NCBI GenBank assembly: GCA_903893315.1
Contig: CAITLU010000041.1
Location: forward strand, 1-64,000
DNA: 64,000 nt
Origin: an uncultured bacterium
Lineage (GTDB): Bacteria; Desulfobacterota; Binatia; UBA1149; CAITLU01
Direction: 5' to 3'
Position 1 is the stretch's first letter; every line of letters starts with the position of its first letter. The notes under the pieces were generated by a model that worked only from the letters and a program-made list of their open reading frames with translations, ran no database searches and had not been told where the DNA came from. Positions 27,327-37,279 of this stretch are shown in pieces. Both the position numbers and the translations under genes were made by a program.

Positions 27327-28341
27327 TTTCGAGCTGCGCGACCCTCTGCTTCTGCTGATGGCCCTGCTCGCGCCGCTGGTCTACGCGCTGGCATCGCGCC
27401 TGTCGTCGTCGCTCACCTACTCGACTCTGCTCCACGTTGACGCCGCGCCGCGCTCGCTGCGCGCGTCGCTGGCGCAGCTGCCGGCCCTGCTTCTCGCCGC
27501 CGCCACGGTGGTGCTCGCATTCGCGCTGGCAGGGCCGCGAACCGGCGACAGCACCTCGTTCGTGAAGCGCGAGGGCATCGCGATCGTGATGGCCGTGGAC
27601 CGCTCCGGATCGATGAACGCGCGCGATTTCGTCTCCGGCGATGCCAGCGTCAGCCGCCTCGACGCGGTCAAGCGTGTGTTCCACGACTTCGTCGAACGCG
27701 GCAACGGCGGCAACGGACGCGACGGCGATCTCATCGGTCTGGTGGTGTTCGGAACCTACGCCGACGGGGTCTGCCCGCTGACGCTCGATCACACCAATCT
27801 GCTTTCGATCCTGGACGACGTGCAGATCGCCAACGAAGCTTCCGAAGCATCCACCGCGCTGGGCGAAGGACTCGGGCTCGCGATCGAACGCCTGCGCGAA
27901 CATCCGGCAAAGTCCAAGGTCGTGATCCTGCTGACCGACGGCGTCAGCAACGCGGGCGAAATCGATCCGATGCAGGCCGCGCAACTCGCCGCCGACCACG
28001 GCATCAAGGTCTACACCATCGCGGCGGGGTCCAATGGATTCGCGCCGGTGCCGGTCACCGGCGCCGACGGTCGTGAATACCTGCGCCGCGTCTACGTAGA
28101 AATGGACGAAGCGACGATGAAGGCGATCGCCGAGAAGACCGGCGCAAAATACTTCCACGCCCGCGACGCCGACGGGCTCGAACAGGCCTACGCCGAGATC
28201 GACCGTCTCGAACGCAGCGAGATCAGCGAAGTCCGCTATCTCCAATACCGCGAGCACTATCCGCTGCTGGTGCTGGCCGCTCTGGCCCTGATCGCGGCTG
28301 CGGCGCTGGCCGGCGCGACCGTGCTGCGGAGGCTGCCGTGA
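27319..28341 (+). CDS. batA: BatA-like VWA membrane protein
   Basis: Protein of 340 residues. Two N-terminal hydrophobic segments (about 9-27 and 54-72) come before a von Willebrand factor A domain. Its MIDAS motif AVDRSGSM is complete, and VILLTDGVSNAGE supplies the later Asp. A C-terminal helix (about 313-333, YPLLVLAALALIAAAALAGA) closes the chain. This is the BatA layout from Bacteroides and Leptospira, where Bat genes affect aerotolerance or oxidative stress. Overlaps with both neighbours (8 bp upstream, 4 bp GTGA downstream) show tight coupling. Confidence 0.88.
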   Translation: MPSFELRDPLLLLMALLAPLVYALASRLSSSLTYSTLLHVDAAPRSLRASLAQLPALLLAAATVVLAFALAGPRTGDSTSFVKREGIAIVMAVDRSGSMNARDFVSGDASVSRLDAVKRVFHDFVERGNGGNGRDGDLIGLVVFGTYADGVCPLTLDHTNLLSILDDVQIANEASEASTALGEGLGLAIERLREHPAKSKVVILLTDGVSNAGEIDPMQAAQLAADHGIKVYTIAAGSNGFAPVPVTGADGREYLRRVYVEMDEATMKAIAEKTGAKYFHARDADGLEQAYAEIDRLERSEISEVRYLQYREHYPLLVLAALALIAAAALAGATVLRRLP

Positions 28342-31300
28342 GCGACTTCCGTTTCGCCGAACCATCCTGGGACGTCCTGTTGTGGGCGGTCGCGGCTTTC
28401 GTCGCGTTGCTGTTCTGGCTCGACTCGCGCAGCAGCGACGTGCTGTCGCGCTTCGTTTCGCCGACGCTCGCGCAGCGACTGGTCCGCGCACCGAGTGCTG
28501 CCCGGCGCCGCTTCTCCATCACGCTGCTCGGCACCTCACTGGCCTTGCTCGTCGTCGCACTGATGCGGCCGCAGTGGGGCGTGCAGTTCGTGGCGACACC
28601 GCGAGTCGGCGCTGAAATCATGGTCTGCCTCGACGTCTCCAACTCGATGCTGGCCGAGGACGTAGCGCCCAATCGCCTGGACCGCGCCAAGGCCGAACTT
28701 CGCGACCTGCTGCCTTTCCTCGACGGTGACAGCATCGGACTGATCGCGTTCGCCGGCCGCGCAACGGTGCTGTCGCCGCTGACGCCGGACTTCTCGTTCC
28801 TTCGCCTGGTGCTCGATTCGGCCGGGCCGCGCAGCGTGTCGCGCGGCGGCACGCGGCTGGAGGAACCGATCCGCAAAGCCGTGGCAGGCTTTGGTGCCTC
28901 GGGAGCGGCGTCGCGTTCTATCATCCTGATCACCGACGGCGAGGACCACGATTCATTCCCCGTCGAAGCCGCCAAGGCCGCTGCCGAAAAAGGCATCAAG
29001 ATTCTTGCGATCGGCTTCGGTGACGAGAACGGCGCTGAGATCCAGGTCACCGACCCCAAGACCGGCGCCAAGAAGGCGCTGCGTGATGAGAGCGGCAATG
29101 CGGTGATCAGCCGTCTGGATGGAGCGATGCTGCGCCAGATCGCGCTTGCGAGCGGCGGCGCGTACGTGCCGGCCGGCACCGGCGTACTCGACCTGCAGTC
29201 GATATACGACCGCCACATCGCCAGCCTGACGCGAGGCGAGATGGACGGGCAGCGCCGCACCGTGCGCAACGAGGCCTATCAGTGGGCGCTGCTGGCGGCG
29301 CTCATCTTCCTGCTCGCGTCGGTGGCGACTTCAGCGCGCAGGCCGTCGCCGAACAGAAACACCGCCGCAAACGCGAGCGCATTGGTGCTGGCCCTGCTGC
29401 TGATGAGCGCGGGCGCGGCACGCGCGGCAGTGACAGCGCAGCCGTCGCCGTCGCAGGCCGCCGCCCAGGCGCAGGCCGCCGGCGCGCCGACAGCCGAGGA
29501 CGCGGGCGAAGCCGACACGACTGCAACCGACCAGGCCGCCAAGTCCGACAAGCCCGCTCCGCCTCCCCAGGACACGCGGCCACCGCGCGAGATCTACAAT
29601 GCCGGACTCAGCGCGCTCGGTGAAGGCAAACTCGACGAAGCCGATGACCTGCTGACCAAAGCGCGCGAGAAAGGCGCCTTCGACGGCACGTTGCGCGGCG
29701 CCGCCACCTACAATCTCGGCATCGCCCAAGCGCGCCGCGCCGACGCTGCCTTGCAGGGCAAACCCGAAGACGCGCTGGCGGCGCTCGAACGTGCCGCGGC
29801 GTGGTTCCGCGAAGCCGTCTCCATCGATGCCAAGGACCAGGATGCGCGCTACAACCTGGAACTGGTGCTCAGACGCGCGCTGGTACTCGCCGACTCGATT
29901 GCCAAGAAGAGCCAGAAATCGCTGCTCGACGACATCACCGCGCTGATGGAAGAACAGCGCACGTTCCTGAGCGGGCTGCGCGAGAGCGCGAACCAGACTG
30001 CGGGCGACGATGCCGGCAGCGGCGAGAAACTGCGCGGCGCGGCGCGCGCACTGGCAGCGCGTCAACTGGAACTGAGTTCCAAAGCCGAGGATCTCTCGGC
30101 ACGCGCAGGCCGCGAGCAGGACACGCTGAAGGGCAAACCCGCCGATCAGCAGTCACCCGAAGATGCGATGCGCGCTTCACAACTCGGCGGCGCCTTGAAC
30201 TACCTGCACCTGGCGCGCGAGCGCATGGGCCAGGCTCGCGGACGCCTGCGGCGCCTCGAGACGGAAGGCTCGTATCGCGCAGCTTCGGGATCGCTCACCG
30301 AACTCAAGCGCGCCCGCGATCAGTTGCTCGACCCGGTGCAGGTACTCGACGTGCTGGTCGCCGACACCGGCGAACTGGCGCGCATGACCGGTCTCAAAGC
30401 TGCCATCGACAGCGGCGACCCGCAGATAGCCGCGCAGGTTGCGCCTCAGAAATGGCTGACCGCCGCCTACCTTGCCGACGCCGACGGCGACATGCGCGAG
30501 CGCGTCGAAGAGTTGCACTACGGTTTCGTCGCGGCGGTGTCACAGGCCGATTCCGCGGCGGCCAACGCGCAGGGCGCGGGCAACGCGCCGCCGGGCACAG
30601 CGGGCGCAGGACAGGACGCGCAGCCTGCTTCGCCGGAGCGGGCCGCTTTCATCGAACGTGTGCGCGAAGCCGAGCCTCTCCTCGGCGATGCGGTGACCGG
30701 ATTAGCCAACGGCAAGACACAACTCGACGGCGGCCACCTGCGTGAAGCGCTCGAGCCCCAGTACAAGGCCTTGCAGAGCCTCACCGCCGCACGCGAACGT
30801 TTCCTGGATCTTCAGCGCCTGATCGAACTGCTCTACGAAGACCAGAAGCGCGTCGAGACCACCATCACACCGGACGCGAAACGCAGCGCCGAAGATCTCG
30901 GCGAATACGCCGCGCTGGCCCGCGATCTCGAACAAGGCAACGTCGAGCGCGGCGGCCGCGTTGCGGACGCGCTCAAGGAAGAAGCGGCCAAGGCCGCGCA
31001 GCAGGCCGAAGCTGCCGCGGCGGCGGCCGAGCAGGCACAGGCCGCTGGTGCTCAAGGCGCTGCGCCGCCGCCAGCGACTGCACCCGGTGCGCCGGCCGCA
31101 GGAGCCGACGCGGACAAGGCCGCGCAAGCAGCTCAGCAGGCACAGGCCCAGAAACAGCGTCTCGATCTTGCCGACACCTACCTGACGGCGGCGCGCGGGG
31201 CGCTCGACAATGCCGCGGGAAGTCTCGGCGAAGTCGCACGCAAGGCCGAAAGCGCAGCGCCTTCGCCGGACGACTGGAGCGCAGCGCGCAGCGCGGTCGG

Positions 31301-31988
31301 CGAAGCCGTGAGCAGGATCGAAGACCTGCGGCGCCTGTTCTTCTCGGTGGTCGAACACCTGAAGGAACTCGCGCGGCATCAGGTGGAGCTCGGCGATCGT
31401 ACCGAAGAAGTCGCTGCCGCCGCGGCGGCAGCGCCCGATCGCGACGTAACCGACAAAAGCGGCCCGCTCGGTTCCAAGCAGCAGACGCTGTCGGACACCG
31501 CCGGCCCCATCGCCGAAGCACTGCGCGAGCAGTCCAAGCAACCGCCGCCTCCGCAACAACCCGGGCAGCAGCAAGCACCCGACGATCTGCCCCAGCGCCT
31601 GGCCCAGGCCGCCGACCACGTCGACACTGCACGCTCAGAGATGGACGGAGCCGTACAGGGTCTGGCGATCAATCCCGCACCCTTCGCCGAAGTGCGTGGC
31701 CATCAGGCCGCAGCCGTGCAGGCCCTGGCCGAAGCGATCCAGTTATTGACGCCGCCCGACCAGCAGCAGCAACAGGATCAGCAACAGCAAAAGCAGGATC
31801 AGCAGGAACAGAAGGACCAGCAGCAACAGCAGCAAGACGCCGGCGCGCAACAGCGAAAGAAGGACCAGGAAGAAAAGGCCGATCCGGCCCAACTCATGCA
31901 AGGCATCCGTGATCGCGAAGCCCAGCGCCACGCCGATCGCGACAAGAAAGCCAGGCCGGGCTACGACCCGGTGGAGAAAGACTGGTGA
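28338..31988 (+). CDS. BatB-BatC fusion: VWA, TPR and long Gln-rich tail
   Basis: A single 1216-residue protein that combines two usually separate Bat proteins. Residues about 10-75 hold two membrane helices. A VWA domain with MIDAS CLDVSNSM follows (about 90-290) and a further helix near 318-335, which is the complete BatB layout. A second hydrophobic stretch (ALVLALLLMSAGAARAA, about 352-372) looks like the signal anchor of a former BatC. After it come TPR repeats (PPREIYNAGLSALGEGKLDE) and about 650 residues of Ala/Glu/Arg-rich helical, coiled-coil-like sequence. The tail is Gln-rich (PDQQQQQDQQQQKQDQQEQ) and ends PGYDPVEKDW, as BatC proteins do. GTG start overlaps batA; GTGA overlap with batD. 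Confidence 0.87.
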   Translation: MSDFRFAEPSWDVLLWAVAAFVALLFWLDSRSSDVLSRFVSPTLAQRLVRAPSAARRRFSITLLGTSLALLVVALMRPQWGVQFVATPRVGAEIMVCLDVSNSMLAEDVAPNRLDRAKAELRDLLPFLDGDSIGLIAFAGRATVLSPLTPDFSFLRLVLDSAGPRSVSRGGTRLEEPIRKAVAGFGASGAASRSIILITDGEDHDSFPVEAAKAAAEKGIKILAIGFGDENGAEIQVTDPKTGAKKALRDESGNAVISRLDGAMLRQIALASGGAYVPAGTGVLDLQSIYDRHIASLTRGEMDGQRRTVRNEAYQWALLAALIFLLASVATSARRPSPNRNTAANASALVLALLLMSAGAARAAVTAQPSPSQAAAQAQAAGAPTAEDAGEADTTATDQAAKSDKPAPPPQDTRPPREIYNAGLSALGEGKLDEADDLLTKAREKGAFDGTLRGAATYNLGIAQARRADAALQGKPEDALAALERAAAWFREAVSIDAKDQDARYNLELVLRRALVLADSIAKKSQKSLLDDITALMEEQRTFLSGLRESANQTAGDDAGSGEKLRGAARALAARQLELSSKAEDLSARAGREQDTLKGKPADQQSPEDAMRASQLGGALNYLHLARERMGQARGRLRRLETEGSYRAASGSLTELKRARDQLLDPVQVLDVLVADTGELARMTGLKAAIDSGDPQIAAQVAPQKWLTAAYLADADGDMRERVEELHYGFVAAVSQADSAAANAQGAGNAPPGTAGAGQDAQPASPERAAFIERVREAEPLLGDAVTGLANGKTQLDGGHLREALEPQYKALQSLTAARERFLDLQRLIELLYEDQKRVETTITPDAKRSAEDLGEYAALARDLEQGNVERGGRVADALKEEAAKAAQQAEAAAAAAEQAQAAGAQGAAPPPATAPGAPAAGADADKAAQAAQQAQAQKQRLDLADTYLTAARGALDNAAGSLGEVARKAESAAPSPDDWSAARSAVGEAVSRIEDLRRLFFSVVEHLKELARHQVELGDRTEEVAAAAAAAPDRDVTDKSGPLGSKQQTLSDTAGPIAEALREQSKQPPPPQQPGQQQAPDDLPQRLAQAADHVDTARSEMDGAVQGLAINPAPFAEVRGHQAAAVQALAEAIQLLTPPDQQQQQDQQQQKQDQQEQKDQQQQQQDAGAQQRKKDQEEKADPAQLMQGIRDREAQRHADRDKKARPGYDPVEKDW

Positions 31989-33841
31989 CGGCGGCGTGCG
32001 CCAGATCTCTGGTCGCCGCCGCCGTGCTCGTGCTGCTCGCGGCGCCGGCGGCGCTGGCTCAGCAGGCCGTGCTGCAAGCGGTGCCGGGGCCGTACTACGC
32101 AGGAACGCCGATAGACATGCAGGTAGTCGTCGACGGCTTCGACGAAGATCCGCAACCGCAGGTGGAAGCACCCGGAGTGCCGCAGGGCGCTACGCTCGAA
32201 TTCACTGCGGTGCAGCCTCAGGTGTCGAGTTTCATGTCGATCGTCAACGGCAAGTTCACGCAGGGCAAGCAGGTGCGCTTCGCCTTCGTGTATCGCCTGA
32301 GCGCAGCCGCTCCCGGGCACTACACACTCGGTTCTTTCCAGGTCACCCAGGGCGCGCGCACCGCTGCGACGCAGGCTGTGTCATTCGACGTCAGCGAAGT
32401 TCCGCTGGCCCAGGGTCAGCGCCTTCGCGTACTGGTGGGCGCGCCGGGTCAAACCAGGTTGTACGTGGGGCAGCGTGTGTCGGTCACCGTCGAGTGGTGG
32501 ACCGAAAACGGGCTCGCCGACAATCTCTACAACCAGCGCATGAGCGTGCCGCTGTTCTCGCAAGGCAAGGCATTCCAGTTCGTCGAGGACAGCCACGAAC
32601 AGTCGCGGATCACGCTGAACATCGAAACGCCGGCAGGAAGCACCGAGTTTCCCGCCAGCGTCAGACAACAGAGCCAAGACGGCAGGCAGTGGGCGATCCG
32701 CAGCGTGAGCCGCACGATGATCCCGATAGCGCCCGGCACCTACGACCTGGATCCGCCCACACTCTGGGTCGACCAGGCAACCGGCTGGCGCCGCGATTTC
32801 TTCGGCGGGCGCGTTCCATCGCAGGTGCAGAAACGCCGCATCTCGGCCGACAAGCAGACCTTCGTGGTCGAACCGCTGCCTGCCTCGGGTAGACCGCCGA
32901 GCTTCGGAGGCGCCATCGGCGAGGGCTTCACGCTGGAGGCCGCCGCGGATCGTACCGTCTTGCAGACCGGCGATCCGGTCAGGCTCACGCTGACGCTGCG
33001 CGGAGACGGTTCATTCGAGACGGCGTCTCTGCCTGCGCTCGCAGGCGCAGGCCTTTCGCCGAAACAGTTCCGGCTTCCCGACGGCGAAATCGCCGGCGTT
33101 TTCGACAACGGTGCAAAACGCTTCGAAGTGACGGTGCGAATCCTGGATCCGGCTCTGCGCGAGATTCCGCCGATTGCCTACTCGTGGTTCAACCCGAAGA
33201 CGCAGAGTTACGAAACCGCGCATTCACAACCGATCGCGCTGTCGGTGCGCGCCGCCGAAGTGGTCGGCGCCGGCGACGTGGTGAGCGCCGCGCCTGCGAC
33301 CAAGCCCGACGAAACGCGACAACCCGCCAGGTCCGCAGGCGCACCGGCCCAGACAGTCAAGGACGCACAGACCGCGTTCACGCTCACCGGAGCCGACCTT
33401 TCGATCGAAACTGATCCTTCGCGCCTCAGCGACGCAGACAGTTCCGTCCTGGCCGCATCGGCGCTGAGCCTGTGGGCCTACGCGCTCGGCATCGCCGCGC
33501 TGCTCGCGGGCCTGCTCGCACGGCGCCGCGCCCGCACCGCGCCCGAAGTCATGCGTCTGCGCAAAGCGCTCGATCGTGAGAGAGCGCATATCGCGGCGGC
33601 CGGAGATGTCGTGAGCATCGCAGCGGCGCTGCGCCGCATGGCTGCGCTGCGACCGCCGCCGGCGCCGCAACGGCAGCACGCGCCACAAGCGCAGGAAACA
33701 CCGACAAGCGATATCGACTCGCTGCTCGGCCGGCTCGACGAACTGGTATTCGCACCGGGCGGCGCGGCGAGCGCAGCCACCGAAGATCTTCGCAAGCGAG
33801 CACTGGCGGTGGCAGATGCGATGCGGGAGGAGACGCGATGA
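31985..33841 (+). CDS. batD: BatD-like protein (oxygen tolerance family)
   Basis: Exported membrane-anchored protein of 618 residues. A signal peptide (LVAAAVLVLLAAPAALAQ) is followed by three beta-rich modules, each beginning with a motif such as YYAGTPIDMQVVVDGF or VLQTGDPVRLTLTLRGDGS, characteristic of BatD. The stretch PASVRQQSQDGRQWAIRSVS and the IAPGTYDLDPPTLWVD segment fit the family as well. One transmembrane helix (LWAYALGIAALLAGLLA, about 497-514) is near the C-terminus, and a charged cytoplasmic tail follows. GTG start overlaps the preceding stop by 4 bp, and ATGA overlap joins it to the last gene. Confidence 0.88.
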   Translation: MTAACARSLVAAAVLVLLAAPAALAQQAVLQAVPGPYYAGTPIDMQVVVDGFDEDPQPQVEAPGVPQGATLEFTAVQPQVSSFMSIVNGKFTQGKQVRFAFVYRLSAAAPGHYTLGSFQVTQGARTAATQAVSFDVSEVPLAQGQRLRVLVGAPGQTRLYVGQRVSVTVEWWTENGLADNLYNQRMSVPLFSQGKAFQFVEDSHEQSRITLNIETPAGSTEFPASVRQQSQDGRQWAIRSVSRTMIPIAPGTYDLDPPTLWVDQATGWRRDFFGGRVPSQVQKRRISADKQTFVVEPLPASGRPPSFGGAIGEGFTLEAAADRTVLQTGDPVRLTLTLRGDGSFETASLPALAGAGLSPKQFRLPDGEIAGVFDNGAKRFEVTVRILDPALREIPPIAYSWFNPKTQSYETAHSQPIALSVRAAEVVGAGDVVSAAPATKPDETRQPARSAGAPAQTVKDAQTAFTLTGADLSIETDPSRLSDADSSVLAASALSLWAYALGIAALLAGLLARRRARTAPEVMRLRKALDRERAHIAAAGDVVSIAAALRRMAALRPPPAPQRQHAPQAQETPTSDIDSLLGRLDELVFAPGGAASAATEDLRKRALAVADAMREETR

Positions 33842-34746
33842 TACGGCGCGACGTGTGGCTGCCGCGGTGGGCCAAGCTGCCGCGCACTGCTGCGACGCGC
33901 GTCGCCTCGCTGACACTCGTCGCGATGATGACTGCGGCGCTGACCGCGCACGCCGCCGAACCGCAGGCGACACCGAACGCAGCAGCCGCGCCGGCGCCGG
34001 CGTCATCCGCGCAGGCTTCGCCTTCGCGGCCTTCGTGGCTCGAGCAGGCAGTCGCCGCCTACCAGTCGGCCCAGGAACTCACCGATCGCAACCAGCGACT
34101 GGCAGCCTTCTCGCGCGCCGAGCGTCTGGCGCGTGCGGCGGCCGAGCAGGGCCGGGCCGCTGCCGATCTGTGGGCCAACGTCGGCACGGCGGCGTTGCAG
34201 GCCGAACATCTCGGTCCGGCCATTGCGGCCTATCGCCGCGCGCTGCGGCTCGACCCCGACCACCGCCGCTCGCGTCAGAACATCGAGCACGCCCGGAGCC
34301 TGCTGCCGCCATGGGTTCCGCGACCCGAGAGCGAAAGTCTTCTCGACAGCTTCTTCGCGTGGCACCGTGCGATGGCCGCGAGCGAACGTGCCGGTGCGGC
34401 TTCGATCGCGTTCGCGCTGGCAGCAGTTCTGCTCGGCGCCGGCATCGCGCGCCGCAGCGCGATGCTTCGCATCCTCAGTCTGATATCCGCAGTGGCGTGG
34501 GCGCTGTTGCTCACTTCGCTGGTGGTGGGCGACGCCGACGGAAGCAGCGACGCTGTCGTAGTCGGCGACGACACGGTGGCCCGCGCCGCCGACTCACGCA
34601 ACGCCCCCGCCCGTTTCGCCGAAGCCCTGCCCTCCGGCACCGAAGTGCGAATCGCCGAAAAGCGCGGCGAGTGGACCCGCATCGTACTGTCCGACGGCCG
34701 CGACGCCTGGGTTTCGAGTTCGAGCCTTGAGCAGATCGGAAGCTGA
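33838..34746 (+). CDS. batE: BatE-like TPR and SH3b protein
   Basis: Last gene of the operon, 302 residues. Signal peptide region LTLVAMMTAALTAHAAE; then a TPR pair (LWANVGTAALQAEHLGPAIA then YRRALRLDPDHRRSRQNIE). Two membrane helices lie at about 181-225 (FALAAVLLGAGIARR and LISAVAWALLLTSLVV). A C-terminal bacterial SH3 domain follows (VVVGDDTVARAADSRNAP, PSGTEVRIAEKRGEWTRI, WVSSSSLEQI). This is the BatE layout. ATG overlaps the batD stop (ATGA). Only 32 bp separate its stop from the stop of the convergent GNAT gene. Confidence 0.85.
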   Translation: MIRRDVWLPRWAKLPRTAATRVASLTLVAMMTAALTAHAAEPQATPNAAAAPAPASSAQASPSRPSWLEQAVAAYQSAQELTDRNQRLAAFSRAERLARAAAEQGRAAADLWANVGTAALQAEHLGPAIAAYRRALRLDPDHRRSRQNIEHARSLLPPWVPRPESESLLDSFFAWHRAMAASERAGAASIAFALAAVLLGAGIARRSAMLRILSLISAVAWALLLTSLVVGDADGSSDAVVVGDDTVARAADSRNAPARFAEALPSGTEVRIAEKRGEWTRIVLSDGRDAWVSSSSLEQIGS

Positions 34747-34778
34747 ACGGCACCGCTCCGCAATGGGACTCGCCTCAT

Positions 34779-35870
34779 CTACCCGGCAAACTCTCTCGTC
34801 CACGCAACGCGTTCGTCTACGTGACGCTTCATCGTGAGTTCCACCGGGATGAAGCCCTTGGATCGCCAGAAATTGCCGCCGCGAGGATTGCCGGAAACGA
34901 AGTGCAGCGAGCACCACTCGACCCCGTCGCGCTGCAGCCGGTCGATGGCGTGATCGAGAAGCACGGAGCCGACGCCAACGCCGCGAGCGTCGCCTTCCAC
35001 GTAACCTTCCCACAGATAGGCCATGCGCTCGCACACCAGCAACGGTGACAGGAAGACGGCGGGCACGAACAGCATGGAGCCGAGCGCTTCGCCCCCGCGC
35101 CTGGCCACGAAAGCCACACCTTCACCGCAAGCCATGGCCTCTGCGCGAATGTCGCGCACCTTGGCGTCGGCTTCGCCGTCGTAAGGCCAGAACATCGGCG
35201 CCCCGACCTGGAAGGTCATCAAGCGGCGGTGGAACGTTTCGAGGATATCGTCGTCGCGCCCGCGGATTTCTTCGATGACGAGGTCCCACACCGGCCGCGG
35301 TCTCGGCACCAGCGGACGCATGGGCCTGATCGCGCACACCGACTTGTGCCCGAAACCGAGCCGGCTCCAGGCCTCGGCGCTGGCACCGTCCAAAGCGCTC
35401 ACCGAAACATTGTGGATGAAGAATCTGTCGGCGACCCAGTCGCGGGCGAGAAACGCGTAGAGCGTTTCGTAGACGAGCGCGGCATTGGCGTCGGCCGCCA
35501 CCGCGTGCCCTTGCAGCGGGACACCGATCGAGCGCGGCTCGGCATAGATAGATGCAAAGTCCTGCGGGCCGAACAGTTGCTTCTCGCCCAGCAGGTAGCC
35601 GCACATGTGGCTGCCGTCTTCGACCACGGCGCCGCGTGTGCGCGGCGAATCGAGGCAAGTCTCTATCAGTTCCCGGCAAGCCCGCGCGTCGAAGAACCTC
35701 ACACCGAGCAGGGAACCGGCCGGCGCCGAACCTTGAGCCCGGATATGGGCCGCGCGCAGCAACTCGGCGGCCGCATAGACGTCGGAAGGGAGGAACTCTC
35801 GTACTTGCAGTCGTGCCAACGCCGCTTCGCCTCTCACCTCTGAATAGCGAAGGGGCCGGACCGTGGCCAT
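34779..35870 (-). CDS. Double-domain GNAT acetyltransferase
   Basis: Protein of 363 residues that looks like two GNAT folds in tandem. The N-terminal unit runs to about residue 180 and lacks a clear acetyl-CoA loop (VREFLPSDVYAAAELLRAAH, then AEAWSRLGFGHKSV). The C-terminal unit has the acetyl-CoA-binding loop in YVEGDARGVGVGSVLLDHAI followed by WCSLHFVSGNPRGGNFWRSK and GFIPVELTM. Substrate is unknown. ATG 35870 is chosen over GTG 35876; only 27 bp separate it from the divergent M18 peptidase start, so the two promoters must overlap the coding regions or the real start lies further in. Confidence 0.82.
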   Translation of the reverse strand: MATVRPLRYSEVRGEAALARLQVREFLPSDVYAAAELLRAAHIRAQGSAPAGSLLGVRFFDARACRELIETCLDSPRTRGAVVEDGSHMCGYLLGEKQLFGPQDFASIYAEPRSIGVPLQGHAVAADANAALVYETLYAFLARDWVADRFFIHNVSVSALDGASAEAWSRLGFGHKSVCAIRPMRPLVPRPRPVWDLVIEEIRGRDDDILETFHRRLMTFQVGAPMFWPYDGEADAKVRDIRAEAMACGEGVAFVARRGGEALGSMLFVPAVFLSPLLVCERMAYLWEGYVEGDARGVGVGSVLLDHAIDRLQRDGVEWCSLHFVSGNPRGGNFWRSKGFIPVELTMKRHVDERVAWTREFAG

Positions 35871-35897
35871 CGGCACGTGCGGCGGCTATTGTGCGGC

Positions 35898-37217
35898 ATG
35901 GCCGAATCAGTGCGCGACCTCATCTCGTTTCTCGACGCTTCCCCTACGCCCTACCACGCCGTCGCCGAAAGCGTCGAGAGGCTGGAGTCGGGCGGTTATC
36001 GGCGCCTTCGCGAGCACGACGCCTGGGACCTGGCTCCCGGCGACCGCGCCTATGTAGTGCGCGGGGGCGGCAGCCTCGTCGCTTTCGAGATCGGCAGCGA
36101 CGACGTCGCTGATGCCGGCTTTCGCATCATCGGTGCCCACACCGACTCTCCGGGCCTGCGCGTCAAACCGCGCCCGGACGTCAAAGCCCACGGCTACCGT
36201 CAACTCGCGGTCGAACCCTACGGCGGCGCACTGCTTCACACCTGGCTCGATCGCGACCTCGGCCTGGCCGGCCGCGTCAGCATCGACAGGGCCGGCGCCG
36301 AGCCTCGCACCGTCCTTATTGACCTGCACCGCGCTGTCGCGCGCATCCCGAGTCTGGCCATCCACCTCTACCGAGAACTGCGCAGCGACGGCCTCAAGCT
36401 CAACGAGCAGACCCACCTCGCACCGCTCATCGGCCTCGAGAACACTGCGGAACTGGCCACGCTTCTCAGCGAAAGGCTGGCCTCGCAGGCCATCGAAACC
36501 GGACTCGACGCGGTAGCCGCCAAAGACATCCTCGCTTTCGACCTCATGCTCTACGACCTGCAAGGCGCGAGTCTCGGCGGTGCGGCCGACGAGTTCGTAC
36601 TTTCGGGACGTCTCGACAACCTCGGCTCGACGCACGCCGCACTGAGCGCCCTGCTTGGCGCCGGCGACGCCGGAGAGATCGAATTCACGCGCATGATCGC
36701 GCTCTACGATCACGAAGAAGTCGGCAGCCGCAGTGCCTGCGGCGCCCAGGGACCGTTCCTGTTCGACGTGATCGATCGCATCGCCGCCGTGGCCGGCGCC
36801 GGCGAACCCGAGACGCGCGCTCGCGCGATGGCGAGATCGTGGCTTATATCGGCGGACATGGCTCACGCCGTCCATCCCAATTACGCCGACCGTCACGAAC
36901 CAGGACACCGCCCGATCATCGGCGGCGGACCGGTGATCAAGGTCAACGCCGGTCAGTCCTACGCCAGCGAAGCCGAGAGCACCGCGCTGTTCGCGTCGAT
37001 CTGCCGCCGTCACGACGTGCCCTACCAGCACTTCGTCACGCGCAGCGATCTCGGCTGCGGCTCCACCATAGGTCCGATCACCGCCGCGCGCCTGGGAGTC
37101 CGCACCGTCGACGTCGGAAGTCCGATGCTGTCGATGCACTCGTGCCGCGAGATGGCCGGTGCCGCCGACGTCGAGCCGATGATCACGGTACTGACGGCTT
37201 TTCTGGCGGGAGAATGA
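35898..37217 (+). CDS. M18 family aspartyl aminopeptidase
   Basis: Zinc aminopeptidase of 439 residues that removes N-terminal acidic residues, cytoplasmic. The start MAESVRDLISFLDASPTPYH fits the family. Metal and catalytic motifs are visible: IIGAHTDSPGLRVKP (first His/Asp), IALYDHEEVGSRSACGAQGP (Glu-Glu pair and second metal site), ISADMAHAVHPNYADRHEP (Asp/His) and LGCGSTIGPITAARLGV at the C-terminus. These match DAP/ApeB proteins. It is followed by an alpha/beta hydrolase gene 62 bp downstream. Confidence 0.94.
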   Translation: MAESVRDLISFLDASPTPYHAVAESVERLESGGYRRLREHDAWDLAPGDRAYVVRGGGSLVAFEIGSDDVADAGFRIIGAHTDSPGLRVKPRPDVKAHGYRQLAVEPYGGALLHTWLDRDLGLAGRVSIDRAGAEPRTVLIDLHRAVARIPSLAIHLYRELRSDGLKLNEQTHLAPLIGLENTAELATLLSERLASQAIETGLDAVAAKDILAFDLMLYDLQGASLGGAADEFVLSGRLDNLGSTHAALSALLGAGDAGEIEFTRMIALYDHEEVGSRSACGAQGPFLFDVIDRIAAVAGAGEPETRARAMARSWLISADMAHAVHPNYADRHEPGHRPIIGGGPVIKVNAGQSYASEAESTALFASICRRHDVPYQHFVTRSDLGCGSTIGPITAARLGVRTVDVGSPMLSMHSCREMAGAADVEPMITVLTAFLAGE

Positions 37218-37279
37218 AGGAGCGGACGTCGATGAGCAGCACTCTCGCCTTTGCGCAATCGTTCGGCTAGCAGATCACT

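Noticed and set aside
31760-31860. CAG/CAA repeat tract resembling a repeat array
   Set aside because: It is the Gln-rich C-terminal coding part of the BatB-BatC protein, not a CRISPR or intergenic repeat.
37214-37270. 18-codon frame starting in the M18 peptidase stop (ATGA)
   Set aside because: Too short, with no family or hydrophobic character and no independent support beyond the overlap.
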